Source: Micromonospora alfalfae (GTDB taxonomy: Bacteria > Actinomycetota > Actinomycetes > Mycobacteriales > Micromonosporaceae). Taken from it: a stretch of 64,000 nucleotides of DNA. Shown piece after piece: positions 56,674 through 64,000 of the stretch. Below the pieces are notes generated by a model. It worked only from the letters and a program-made list of their open reading frames with translations, did not search any database and had not been told where the DNA came from. The position numbers and the translations under genes were made by a program. Location of the stretch: contig NZ_JAKKFH010000055.1 of the NCBI RefSeq assembly GCF_022230925.1, positions 62,001 through 126,000 of the forward strand. The letters are read 5' to 3'. How positions within the stretch are numbered: position 1 is the first letter of the stretch; the number at the start of each line of letters is the position of its first letter.

Positions 56674-57654
56674 TCAGCCCGGTCGTACCCCGCTGGGGTG
56701 CCGGACGCCGAACCCCGGGTTGTGGGGCAGCCAGGCCAGGTACGCCGGGTGCGGCGCCAACGAGTCGACGTACGCCGCCTTGGCCGTTGCCAGCACCAGT
56801 TCCGAGCCCTGGGCGGCGGGGGAGTCCGGATGCCAGCCGAGCAGCAGCCGCCAGCGCAACGGCGTCCCGGCGAGTTGACGGGTGACCAGACCACTCACCG
56901 GGCGGAACGTCGCCTGGCACAGGGCCACCGCCACGCCGGCTTCCACCAGGTCGACGCAGCCGCGGATGTCGGTCTCGTACACCTTGCGGGGGGTGAAGCC
57001 GGCGCGGGCGCAGGCGGCGGCGAAGCAGTCGGCGAAGCAGCCGTCCCCCGGCGCCGCGACCCACTGCTCGTGGCGCAGGTCGGCCAGGCGGACCTCGTCC
57101 TGCGCCGCGAGGGGATGGGTCTCCGGCAGCAGCACCAGCACCGGGTCGACGGCCACCTCCTGCCAGCTCAACCCGAACCCGGCCGACGGGCTGGCGTCAC
57201 CGCACACACCGGCCAGCGCGAAGTCCAGCCGGCCGCCGGCCACCAACTGCGCCAACTCGTCCACCGACCAGGACGCGTACGTGGTGATCTGGGCGGGCGG
57301 CTGCTCGGCCGCCAACCGGTGCACCAACCGACCCAGGATCGGGCTGTTCACCCCGCCGAACCGGTAGCACGGCGGGGTGTCGCCGGCCCCGGCCAGCCGG
57401 GCGGCCTCGTCCTGCAACCCCTTCATCGCCGGCAGCAGCACCCGGGCGCGGGCCAGCACCAGCTCACCGAGCGCGGTGGGTCGAGCCCCGCGCCGGTCCC
57501 TGTCGAACAGCGGGCCGCCCAGCGTCCGTTCGATGCGTTGGAGCTGGGCGGTGAGCGCCGGCTGGGCCAGGCCGAGCGCCGAGGCCGCCTTCGTCACACT
57601 TCCCGTCTCCGCGATCGCGCAGACCACCCGCAGGTGACGCAGCTCCAGGTTCAT
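56674..57654 (-). CDS. LysR-family transcriptional regulator
   Basis: The protein has 326 residues. The N-terminal winged helix-turn-helix is MNLELRHLRVVCAIAETGSV followed by TKAASALGLAQPALTAQLQR. The C-terminal periplasmic-binding-protein-like effector domain has two lobes (LDFALAGVCGDA, VLVLLPETHPLAAQDEVRL). The tail is disordered. The leaderless -10 sets the ATG. Target genes are not evident, as no divergent gene sits close upstream; the hemerythrin gene in the same direction lies 83 nt upstream. Confidence 0.9.
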   Translation of the reverse strand: MNLELRHLRVVCAIAETGSVTKAASALGLAQPALTAQLQRIERTLGGPLFDRDRRGARPTALGELVLARARVLLPAMKGLQDEAARLAGAGDTPPCYRFGGVNSPILGRLVHRLAAEQPPAQITTYASWSVDELAQLVAGGRLDFALAGVCGDASPSAGFGLSWQEVAVDPVLVLLPETHPLAAQDEVRLADLRHEQWVAAPGDGCFADCFAAACARAGFTPRKVYETDIRGCVDLVEAGVAVALCQATFRPVSGLVTRQLAGTPLRWRLLLGWHPDSPAAQGSELVLATAKAAYVDSLAPHPAYLAWLPHNPGFGVRHPSGVRPG

Positions 57655-57660
57655 AGGGTG

Positions 57661-57666
57661 ACGGTA
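57661..57666 (-). promoter_or_regulatory. -10 element of a leaderless promoter (TACCGT on the minus strand)
   Basis: On the minus strand TACCGT ends 6 nt before the ATG at 57654 of the LysR gene. Confidence 0.5.
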
Positions 57667-57737
57667 GGACCACGTGTCTGCTGGCGGAATAGCCCGAGCG
57701 GATCGGTGATAATGAATGCATTGCCGGCGGTCGCCGG

Positions 57738-58349
57738 TCACCGGTCGCGCGGTGGCTCCGGCAGGTCCGCCAGGTACGTCGGCCGCCGGGTCACCGCGTC
57801 GAGGACCTTGTCCACCACCCCGACCGCCGGCTCCACGATCCGGTTCCACGGAGGGGTGGCTGGCGTGCCCGGGTGCGGTCGGGTCGGCGCGGCCTCCTCG
57901 GCGATCTCCAACCGGTTGCCGAGCCGGATCAGCTCCTCCTCGGTCGCGACAGCGCGCAGCTCGGTGACCAGCGCGCCGACCCCGTCGACATGCCGGCGGA
58001 CCCGCTCGGCGACCTCGGTCAGCGCCTCGTCCGTCAGCCCTTTCAGGGCGCTCAGCAGGCCCGCGTCGGCGTTGATCTCCGCGTCCACCCGCTCGGCGGC
58101 CGTCGGCAGCGCCGCGCGGACCGCCGGCAGCAGGTACTGCTCCTCGGCGGACAGGTGCCGCGACAGCACGGCGGTGAGCACCGCCAACCCCTCCTGCGGC
58201 GTGGTGTCCGGGCCGGAGAGCTGGTCCAGCAGCGCCAGCAGTTGCCGGTGCTCCCGGTCGACGATGTCGGCGATGCTGCGACCGGCGGGTCGGTAGCCCT
58301 CCTCGGGTGCGGGCGCGGGCGGCAGCGGCGGCAGGGGAACAGCGGACAT
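57738..58349 (-). CDS. Hemerythrin/HHE-type cation-binding protein
   Basis: The protein has 203 residues. The four-helix HHE bundle holds metal-ligand candidates in DIVDREHRQLLALLDQL, VLSRHLSAEEQYLLPAVRAAL and VRRHVDGVGALVTEL. The N-terminal ~25 residues are proline-rich and the C-terminal ~35 disordered. AGGAGGGC precedes the ATG. Such proteins bind a diiron centre and may sense O2 or nitric oxide; the activity is untested here. Confidence 0.82.
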   Translation of the reverse strand: MSAVPLPPLPPAPAPEEGYRPAGRSIADIVDREHRQLLALLDQLSGPDTTPQEGLAVLTAVLSRHLSAEEQYLLPAVRAALPTAAERVDAEINADAGLLSALKGLTDEALTEVAERVRRHVDGVGALVTELRAVATEEELIRLGNRLEIAEEAAPTRPHPGTPATPPWNRIVEPAVGVVDKVLDAVTRRPTYLADLPEPPRDR

Positions 58350-58497
58350 GGTGCCCTCCTCGACTGGCGGGCGGAAGCTCCGGCAGGGACGTTCGGTCGT
58401 GGGCGGCGGTACCCGAACGCGGCCAACGCGAAACCGACCCGTCGATGCGTCCACCCGCGCCGGCCTGTCGAGCGGCCCGGGCTGGTATGAAGAGGCG

Positions 58498-59826
58498 ATG
58501 ACGAGCGATGCCGCCTCCGCCCTGCCCGACCCCACCGCAGAGGTCGTGGACCTCTGCCGCGACCTGCTGCGCATCGACACCACCAACACGGGTGACAACG
58601 ACACCAGCGTCGGCGAGCGCCGCGCGGCCGAGTACGTGGCGGAGAAGCTCGCCGAGGTGGGCCTGGAGTCCGTCCTGCACGAGTCCGCGCCGGGCCGGGC
58701 GAACGTGGTGGCCCGCATCCCGGGCACCGACCCGAGCCGGGGCGCGCTGCTGGTGCACGGCCACCTGGACGTGGTGCCCGCCGACGCCGACGAGTGGTCG
58801 GTCGGCCCGTTCTCCGGCGAGCTGCGCGACGGCTACCTCTGGGGCCGGGGCGCCATCGACATGAAGGACTTCGACGCGATGGTGCTCGCCGTCGTGCGGC
58901 ACTGGCAGCGCACCGGCGTACGGCCCCCACGCGACATCGTGCTCGCGTACACCGCCGACGAGGAGGCGGGCAGCGACTACGGCGCGCGGTTCCTGGTGGA
59001 CAACCACCGGGGCCTCTTCGACGGCTGCACCGAGGCGATCGGTGAGGTCGGCGGCTTCTCCTACTCGGTCAACGACAGTCAGCGGCTCTACCTCATCGAG
59101 ACCGCCGAGAAGGGCATCGACTGGCTGCGGCTGCACGCCAAGGGCCGCCCCGGGCACGGCTCGATGATGCACGACGACAACGCCGTCACCGCGCTCGCCG
59201 AGGCGGTCGCCCGAATCGGCCGGCACCGCTTCCCGGTGGTGGTCACCGACACCGTGCGGGCCTTCCTGACCGAGGTCTCCGACCTGCTCGGCATCGAGTT
59301 GGACCCGGACGACCCGGAGACGGCCATCGCCAAGCTCGGCCCCATCGCCAACATCATCGGCGCGACCATCCGCAACACCGCCAACCCGACCCGGTTGAGC
59401 GCCGGCTACAAGGACAACGTCATCCCCGGCCGGGCCACCGCCACCATCGACTGCCGCAGCCTGCCCGGCCAGTCCGAGCTGCTGGAGCGGCAGCTGCGCG
59501 AGCTGGTCGGCCCGGACATCGCGATCGAGTACGTCCAGCGGCAACCGGCACTGGAGACCACCTTCGACGGTGACCTGGTCGAGGCCATGTCGGCGGCCCT
59601 GCGCGCGGAGGACCCGGGAGCGCGGCCCGTTCCGTACATGCTCTCCGGGGGCACCGACGCCAAGGCGTTCTCGCAGCTCGGCATCCGCTGCTTCGGGTTC
59701 GCCCCGCTGCGGCTGCCCGCCGACCTGAACTTCTCGGCGTTGTTCCACGGCATCGACGAGCGCGTTCCGGTGGACGGACTACAGTTCGGCGTGCGGGTTC
59801 TCGACCGGTTCCTCCGCACCTGCTAG
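58498..59826 (+). CDS. M20-family metallopeptidase
   Basis: The protein has 442 residues. Metal ligands are seen in order: LLVHGHLDVVPADADEW (His-x-Asp), GRGAIDMKDFDAMVL (bridging Asp), YTADEEAGSDYGARF (general base Glu and next Glu), and the late LFHGIDERVPVDGL (His). The lid domain is at ~res 190-330. It is closest to the ArgE/DapE/carboxypeptidase-type members with M20/M25/M40 layout. Hydrolysis of an N-acyl amino acid or dipeptide is expected. TATGAA lies 6 nt before the ATG. It is divergent from the hemerythrin gene. Confidence 0.9.
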   Translation: MTSDAASALPDPTAEVVDLCRDLLRIDTTNTGDNDTSVGERRAAEYVAEKLAEVGLESVLHESAPGRANVVARIPGTDPSRGALLVHGHLDVVPADADEWSVGPFSGELRDGYLWGRGAIDMKDFDAMVLAVVRHWQRTGVRPPRDIVLAYTADEEAGSDYGARFLVDNHRGLFDGCTEAIGEVGGFSYSVNDSQRLYLIETAEKGIDWLRLHAKGRPGHGSMMHDDNAVTALAEAVARIGRHRFPVVVTDTVRAFLTEVSDLLGIELDPDDPETAIAKLGPIANIIGATIRNTANPTRLSAGYKDNVIPGRATATIDCRSLPGQSELLERQLRELVGPDIAIEYVQRQPALETTFDGDLVEAMSAALRAEDPGARPVPYMLSGGTDAKAFSQLGIRCFGFAPLRLPADLNFSALFHGIDERVPVDGLQFGVRVLDRFLRTC

Positions 59827-59884
59827 TCGTGTCCGGCGGTGGCCGTCGGCGCGCAACCTCCCCATCGTGAAGGGACTGCCCCAC

Positions 59885-60547
59885 ATGACCGACCAGCATG
59901 GTGAGCTGGACGCCGCTCTCGAGCGGGTGATCGAAGCGGCCCGCCACCACCTGGCCGCCGTACGCGCCGCGCAGGGCCGCGTCGACGACGACGACGTCTG
60001 GCAGGCGTACGTGGCGTTGAACAACGCCTCCTTCGCGTACGACGAGCGACTGCTCGACGCCTTCGGCGAGGTGACGCCGTGGGATGTCGACTCGATCGAC
60101 CCGGACGAGGCAGACGAGCGTTTCGGCGGAGGCGAGGGTGCCGAGGCCAGCGACCCGCACCCCCGGGTGATCTCGGTGCGTCAGCGTCGTGACTACCGGG
60201 TGCCGAGCGTCGCCGCGCTCCTGCGGGTTGCCGAGGCGGCCCGCCGCGAGGGCACCCCGGAGGACGACGAGCCGGCCCCGGTGGAGGGCGTCGGCGAGGC
60301 GGTGCTGGAGCTGCTGCAGAGTGGTGACGGCTCGCTCGGCGCGTTGGACGTCCCCGAGTTGGAGCCGCTCGACGGGGTGGTCATGGTCAGCGAGGTGGGC
60401 ACTCCTGTCGATCTGGAGTCGTTCGACGACGACGACGCGGTCGGCCCGTTCCAGCCGGCTGCCGACGACCGGCTGGTCGGTCGGCTCGACGAGCACCCGT
60501 TCCTGGAGCTCGACGACGACCACGACCACGCCGGGCATCAGCACTAG
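59885..60547 (+). CDS. Hypothetical acidic protein
   Basis: The protein has 220 residues. The N-terminal half is helical (ELDAALERVIEAARHHLAAVRAAQG, VWQAYVALNNASFAYDERLLDAFGEV). The C-terminal half is acidic (LESFDDDDAVGPF, FLELDDDHDHAGHQH) and ends in a His-rich tail that might bind metal. GAAGGGA lies before the ATG at 59885; the in-frame GTG at 59867 is less likely. Not recognised. Confidence 0.65.
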   Translation: MTDQHGELDAALERVIEAARHHLAAVRAAQGRVDDDDVWQAYVALNNASFAYDERLLDAFGEVTPWDVDSIDPDEADERFGGGEGAEASDPHPRVISVRQRRDYRVPSVAALLRVAEAARREGTPEDDEPAPVEGVGEAVLELLQSGDGSLGALDVPELEPLDGVVMVSEVGTPVDLESFDDDDAVGPFQPAADDRLVGRLDEHPFLELDDDHDHAGHQH

Positions 60548-60569
60548 GCCGGGCACCGGCACTAGGCCG

Positions 60570-60607
60570 GGTGCCGCCCGGGGCCGACTCCGGCCTCGGG
60601 CGGCACC
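60570..60607. terminator. Bidirectional terminator hairpin
   Basis: A 17-bp stem with one wobble (60570-60586 with 60591-60607) lies between the convergent 59885 and 60617 genes. Confidence 0.75.
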
Positions 60608-60616
60608 GCCCGGTCG

Positions 60617-60808
60617 TCAGTACGACAGACCCGGCTGCGGCTGGTTGACCCGCCGACGACGCAGCACCACCTGCCGCGTGCCGTCCCGGTACAGCCGCAC
60701 CCGGGCCAACTCCCATCCGGAGAACTCCGCCTGGATCGCCAACTGCGCCGCGGCGGTCAACCGGTCGACGTTCGGCGGCAGCCGCAGTGGCGCGTACTCG
60801 TAGTCCAT
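60617..60808 (-). CDS. DUF5703 small protein
   Basis: The protein has 63 residues, the normal length. Its start MDYEYAPLRLPPNVDR and its end VRLYRDGTRQVVLRRRRV match the DUF5703 pattern: acidic-aromatic start, helical middle (LAIQAEFSGWELA) and a C-terminal Arg stretch. An ATG at 60817 would add three residues. Function unknown. Confidence 0.82.
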   Translation of the reverse strand: MDYEYAPLRLPPNVDRLTAAAQLAIQAEFSGWELARVRLYRDGTRQVVLRRRRVNQPQPGLSY

Positions 60809-60927
60809 GCCCTCCATGCTGCCCAGCCCAGCGGCCGTTCGCCACCCCCTCCGGAGTGACCAACGACGCCACCAGGGGCGGTTCGTCCCGCCCCGCCCCT
60901 CCGTGCCGCCCCGCGTCCCCGTCGCGC

Positions 60928-60996
60928 CGATCTTGCAGTTCCTGTGGCCGAGATGAGTGGAACGCTCCCTATGTCGCGACAGCAACTGCAAGATCG
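60928..60996. repeat. Intergenic palindrome, family A copy 2
   Basis: A 13-bp perfect stem (CGATCTTGCAGTT at 60928-60940, complement at 60984-60996) extends inward imperfectly. The CGATCTTGCA core is shared with the 37660 element. The remaining part of the 241-nt gap (60809-61049) holds no gene. Confidence 0.8.
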
Positions 60997-61049
60997 CGGG
61001 AGAGGGGGCATCGCGGGAGAGGGGGCGTCGTCGCGGCTGGGCAGGGGCG

Positions 61050-61985
61050 TCAGGCTGTGGGGACGTTCGCCGTCAGCAGGGCGGCGAGGGCCGGGGCGGC
61101 CAGGGCGAGCGCCCGAGGGCTGCCCGGGTCGACCGCCAGCCCCCAGGACCGGTCCGGCCAGTCCTCGAACAGTTCGGCGCAGGGCAGCGCCACGAACGGC
61201 ACCCCGTCCCCGGCGAACGCGGCGAGCGCCCCCGGCGAGGTGAAGACCGGCAGCAGCGGCGCGCCGGTCGCGTCGCCGACCACCGTCCACGGGAAGTCGG
61301 CGTCCGGCGTCGGTTCCCCGGCGAGGGGGACGCACACGGTGGCACCGGCCAGCGCTGCGAGGTAGCCGGGCAGGTCACGTCGGTCGACGGCGGCGGCGAG
61401 CCGCCCCACCACTGCCGGCTCCGCCGCCTCGGCGGGTGTCGCCCCGGCCGGAGCCGCCCCGACCTGGGCCACCTCGACCCTTGCCGGCCGGGCAACCGGC
61501 AACGCTTGCGATCCAGGGGCGGCCGGCGGGGCTGCCGGGCCACGGCCGGCGGTTGGCGGCTGCGCTGGGCCTGAGCCAGGGCCGGCGGTTGGCGGCTCGG
61601 CTGGGGCACGACGCGCGTTTGGCGGCGCTGTCGGGCCAGAGCCGGCGTCCGGCGGCACCGGCCGGCAGGAAAGCGTGCCGGGTTCGTCGGTCAACACCTC
61701 GGCGGCGGTACGGGTCACGAACACACTGAGCCGCTCCACCTGCTCCGGAGTGCGCGCCGCCTCGTACCACCAGCCCTGCTCGCCGGTCGGGCGGTGCCAG
61801 CCGAGCGCGGCCAGGCGTGCCTCGTCGTGGCCGGGGCAGATCACCCGCACCACCTGGCGGCGCACCAGCAGCCGGATCCCGCGCGAACCGGCGGAGAGCT
61901 CCAGGTCGGTGTCCCGGTCGCAACGGGCGACGGTGTCCCGCAGCCGAGCGGCGATCTCCGGCCAGGTCGGCGACGGCGACGTCAC
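61050..61985 (-). CDS. SseB-like protein with N-terminal type VII-associated domain
   Basis: The protein has 311 residues. Residues ~1-95 form an alpha/beta unit (LRDTVARCDRDTDLELSAGSRGIRLLVRRQVVRVICPG, WYEAARTPEQVERLSVFVTRTAAEVL) of the kind seen beside type VII genes. A Pro/Ala-rich linker (~res 110-175) repeats PPTAGPG and PPTAGRG. The C-terminal ~125 residues are SseB-like (AALAGATVCVPLAGEPTPDADFPWTVVGD, LPVFTSPGALAAFAGDGVPFVAL). It overlaps the YbaB-like gene by 4 nt. It may chaperone or tether a type VII substrate; inference from context. Confidence 0.7.
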   Translation of the reverse strand: MTSPSPTWPEIAARLRDTVARCDRDTDLELSAGSRGIRLLVRRQVVRVICPGHDEARLAALGWHRPTGEQGWWYEAARTPEQVERLSVFVTRTAAEVLTDEPGTLSCRPVPPDAGSGPTAPPNARRAPAEPPTAGPGSGPAQPPTAGRGPAAPPAAPGSQALPVARPARVEVAQVGAAPAGATPAEAAEPAVVGRLAAAVDRRDLPGYLAALAGATVCVPLAGEPTPDADFPWTVVGDATGAPLLPVFTSPGALAAFAGDGVPFVALPCAELFEDWPDRSWGLAVDPGSPRALALAAPALAALLTANVPTA

Positions 61986-62401
61986 GCCGGAGCGCCCGGC
62001 AGGCGGTCGTCCAGCCGCCCGAGCCGGGCCACTGTCTCCTCCAGCCGGCCCAGCGCCGAGAAGTCTCCCGGCGTGCCGAACAGGTCGCCGAGCCCCGCGC
62101 CGAGCGCGACGTCCAACCCCTCGGTGTGCTCGTCGACGTGCCCGGAGGCGACCTCACGAGCCCGCCGGTACGCGTCGAGCACCAACTCGGCCACCCCTTC
62201 CGTGCCGGCGCGCAGGGCGGCGGGCGCGAGGGTGAGGCCGGTCAGCGCGCCGGTGGCGTCGACGGTCGCCGAGACCAGGCCGCTCTCGTCGACAGCGGTG
62301 CCGGACAGTTCGGCCAGGTCGTCGCGGAGGCCCGCGAACCGGCGTTCGATGTCGGCGATCCGCCCGGCGAGCGCGTCGAACGCGGACGTCGGGTCCGTCA
62401 T
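61982..62401 (-). CDS. YbaB/EbfC-like protein
   Basis: The protein has 139 residues: an N-terminal helix (AFDALAGRIADIERRFAGLRDDLAEL), the beta-strand pair SATVDATGALTGLTLAP, and a C-terminal helix (AELVLDAYRRAREVASGHVDEH). That is the YbaB fold of a nucleoid-associated dimer, though in actinobacteria YbaB-like proteins sit next to WXG100 genes. GGGGAGGAATCTC gives the ribosome site. It is divergent from the EspC-like gene. Confidence 0.8.
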   Translation of the reverse strand: MTDPTSAFDALAGRIADIERRFAGLRDDLAELSGTAVDESGLVSATVDATGALTGLTLAPAALRAGTEGVAELVLDAYRRAREVASGHVDEHTEGLDVALGAGLGDLFGTPGDFSALGRLEETVARLGRLDDRLPGAPA

Positions 62402-62493
62402 GAGATTCCTCCCCGTGGATCGTGCGACCGGGTGGTGCCCGGTGGCCGGGAGATCGTATCGTCGGTGCGCTCGACTCATGGGGGAGGAACGGC

Positions 62494-62826
62494 ATGCCAC
62501 CGGATATCGATGTCGACGTGCAGGCGGTCCGTCGATTGGAGACAGCCGCCAAGCAGGTCGCCAGCTCGCTGGCCGCGCTGCAGGGGCAGATCCTCTCGGC
62601 CGGCGACGTGCCGTCGGGCGCCTTCGGCCATCTGCCGTTCGCCAGCGACATGCTCCGCGACAAGTACGCCGAGCAGGTCACCGGCGGCAAGGAGTTGTTC
62701 TCCGCCGCGAGCGCCGCGTTCGGCCGGGTCGCCACGGCGCTGGGCGACACGGTCGAGGCGTACGAGCACAACGAACGGGACCTCGACGCCGGGTTCAAGG
62801 CCATCCAGTCGGGGCTGCCCGGATGA
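62494..62826 (+). CDS. EspC/WXG100-like type VII substrate protein
   Basis: The protein has 110 residues. Helical with the pattern IDVDVQAVRRLETAAKQVASSLAALQGQILSAGDVPSGAFGHLPFASDMLRDKYAEQV and a C-terminal tail ending ERDLDAGFKAIQSGLPG. This resembles ESX-linked EspC-type secretion targets. A W-x-G motif is absent. GGGGAGGAACGGC sets the ATG. It overlaps the next gene by 4 nt. Confidence 0.72.
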   Translation: MPPDIDVDVQAVRRLETAAKQVASSLAALQGQILSAGDVPSGAFGHLPFASDMLRDKYAEQVTGGKELFSAASAAFGRVATALGDTVEAYEHNERDLDAGFKAIQSGLPG

Positions 62827-63884
62827 GCGGCCCGGCCGGCAGCGCCGTCCAACTGTGGAACGGCCTGGACAGCGCGCTCTCCGGGGTGCAGGACGCCGTC
62901 GACAGTGTCTGCCGCACCCTGGCCTGGCCGCTGATCCAGCTCGTCGAGCTGGTCGACGGCGAGCCCGCCGTGCTGCGCGCGAAGGCCGCCGAGTGGGACG
63001 CGCTGGCCGCGCAGGTACGCGACCTGGCGCAGGGGCACCGCGGGGCCCGGGAGTCCGCGCAGGGCGGGTGGCGCTCACCGTCCGGTGTGGCGTACGGCCA
63101 GCGGTTGGCCGAGGTGGAGCAGCAGCTCCTCGACGTCGCCGAGCAGTTCGCCGCGACCGCGGAGTACCTGCGCAGTGTCGCCGACGGCCTGCAGACCGTG
63201 CACGACGTGCTCGTGGACCTCTGCGTGGAGTTCGTGAACTTCCTCCTGGTGACGCTGGTGACGGCGTTGCTGATGGCCCCGGTGACCATGGGCGCGTCCT
63301 GGGCGGCCGGCGTGGGCGTGGCCGTGACCAGGGGCCTGATCGTGTTTTCCCGGGCTCTGAAGGTCATGCGGCCACTGGCGACACATCTTCAGAAGGTCAT
63401 CCGCCTGCTGCAGCGGGTCATGCTGTATCTGCGCAAGCTGCAGGCGCACCTGGACAAGCTGGTCAAGATGCAGGACAAGCTGCTCACCGGCCGGAAGTAC
63501 GCCGACAAGCGGCACGCCGCCGGCAAGGCCGACAAGTGGTTCCACAAGATCTTCGACCCGACGAAGGGCACCTACAAGCTGGGCAAGTCGGGTTCACCGT
63601 TCGACATGGGCACCCTTGAGCGGGCCGCCGCGCTGCGGGCGCACGGGGTCGCCGACGGTGCCCGGGTGGTCGCCCGGGACTGGGCGACCCATCTGCCGTG
63701 GAACGTGCCGAACTCGGTCGTGCACGGCGTCACCTGGGGGACCGTCGCGTTGACCAGCGGGCTCTCCGTACCCGGCAGCGAACAGGTCGGCGATCAGATC
63801 GACCAGGCGGTGCAGGGCGGGGCGGACTGGATCGACCAGAATGTCTTCGGGCAACCGCCGGCGGGTCAGCCGGCGGGCCGCTAG
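62823..63884 (+). CDS. WXG100-like large protein with membrane region
   Basis: The protein has 353 residues. Residues ~1-120 form a WXG100-like helical hairpin (VLRAKAAEWDALAAQVRDLAQG, GGWRSPSGVAYGQRLAEVEQQLLDVAEQFAATAEYLR), with a W-R-S at the turn in place of W-x-G. A hydrophobic segment (VEFVNFLLVTLVTALLMAPVTMGASWAAGVGVAVTRGLIVFS) follows, then a basic helical region (VIRLLQRVMLYLRKLQAHLDKLVK). The C-terminus has no known toxin domain. It probably is a type VII substrate or anchor. Overlap of 4 nt with the preceding gene. Confidence 0.68.
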   Translation: MSGPAGSAVQLWNGLDSALSGVQDAVDSVCRTLAWPLIQLVELVDGEPAVLRAKAAEWDALAAQVRDLAQGHRGARESAQGGWRSPSGVAYGQRLAEVEQQLLDVAEQFAATAEYLRSVADGLQTVHDVLVDLCVEFVNFLLVTLVTALLMAPVTMGASWAAGVGVAVTRGLIVFSRALKVMRPLATHLQKVIRLLQRVMLYLRKLQAHLDKLVKMQDKLLTGRKYADKRHAAGKADKWFHKIFDPTKGTYKLGKSGSPFDMGTLERAAALRAHGVADGARVVARDWATHLPWNVPNSVVHGVTWGTVALTSGLSVPGSEQVGDQIDQAVQGGADWIDQNVFGQPPAGQPAGR

Positions 63885-63897
63885 GGAGGAACGCGTG

Positions 63898-64000
63898 ATG
63901 TCAGGGGAGCGGGGCCGCCTCGGTCGGTTCACCGACGCCGTGCTCGGCGGCGCGCGGGCCGCCCGGGACAAGGCCCGTGAGCTGCGCGACGAGTTTCGCA
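63898..64000 (+). CDS. Hypothetical protein of the type VII-like cluster (5' end only)
   Basis: Only the first 34 residues are in the window (MSGERGRLGRFTDAVLGGAR and a basic helical stretch). GGGAGG lies ~8 nt before the ATG; a GTG one codon earlier is an alternative. It is 13 nt after the previous stop, so it is probably in the same operon. Confidence 0.55.
   Translation, partial: MSGERGRLGRFTDAVLGGARAARDKARELRDEFR

Noticed and set aside
1-64000. tRNA, rRNA, insertion sequences or prophage genes
   Set aside because: No cloverleaf with a recognisable anticodon arm, no rRNA segment, and no transposase, integrase or phage structural protein was seen in any frame.

Overview
This is a very high G+C actinobacterial chromosome segment, most like Micromonospora or a close relative (Micromonosporaceae). 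The evidence is the consistent GC-rich third codon positions, the many leaderless starts (TANNNT followed 6-8 nt later by ATG or GTG), and actinobacterial families such as SecA2, a GAF-ANTAR regulator, GpgS, DUF2267, DUF3140 and DUF5703. Type VII-like WXG100/EspC proteins are also present. There is no transposase, integrase, tRNA, rRNA or CRISPR array. It reads as ordinary chromosome with many short transcription units.

Left third (1-25 kb). In order: a truncated saccharopine-dehydrogenase-like gene divergent from an AraC/GATase regulator; a glycogen-debranching-type hydrolase coupled to an SCP2 protein; a SigE-type ECF sigma factor with a membrane-anchored beta-propeller; an SRPBCC protein plus zinc alcohol dehydrogenase pair; and an LD-carboxypeptidase. 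These are followed by a GCS2-type glutamate-cysteine ligase, a Vms1-like release factor overlapping a ThDP enzyme, a heme-oxygenase-like diiron protein convergent with a CDGSH protein, and a sigma factor fused to a STAS domain. A solitary ctaD comes next, then a STAS-ATPase fusion.

Middle (25-47 kb). A GT4 glycosyltransferase/GpgS pair is divergent from a Gfo/Idh plus MDR oxidoreductase pair. Then come an ABC exporter, SecA2, a GAF-ANTAR regulator with a coupled 20-codon leader, and a run of small conserved proteins. A cysteine dioxygenase-rhodanese operon has a nested operator-like inverted repeat. Two receiver-less winged-helix paralogues and a DksA/TraR protein follow. The most striking locus is 46029-47621: a 101-residue protein made of four 21-residue repeats lies 9 nt upstream of a JmjC/ribosomal-oxygenase-like cupin. 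This looks like a substrate-modifier pair.

Right third (47-64 kb). A four-gene reverse operon (47778-52508) encodes a WXG100-sized helical protein, a coiled-coil/proline-rich protein, a soluble FtsK/EccC-like triple-domain ATPase and a coiled-coil membrane protein. A ClpC-type unfoldase operon, LysR, hemerythrin and M20 peptidase genes follow. At the edge is a type VII-like cluster: an SseB-like protein, a YbaB-like protein, an EspC-like protein and a large WXG100-like protein.

Intergenic DNA carries several long palindromes that fall into at least two sequence families, a G-rich array framed by inverted repeats, a triple tandem hairpin overlapping a stop codon, and clear bidirectional terminators between convergent genes. 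All functional assignments rest on reading motifs by eye, and no database search was possible.
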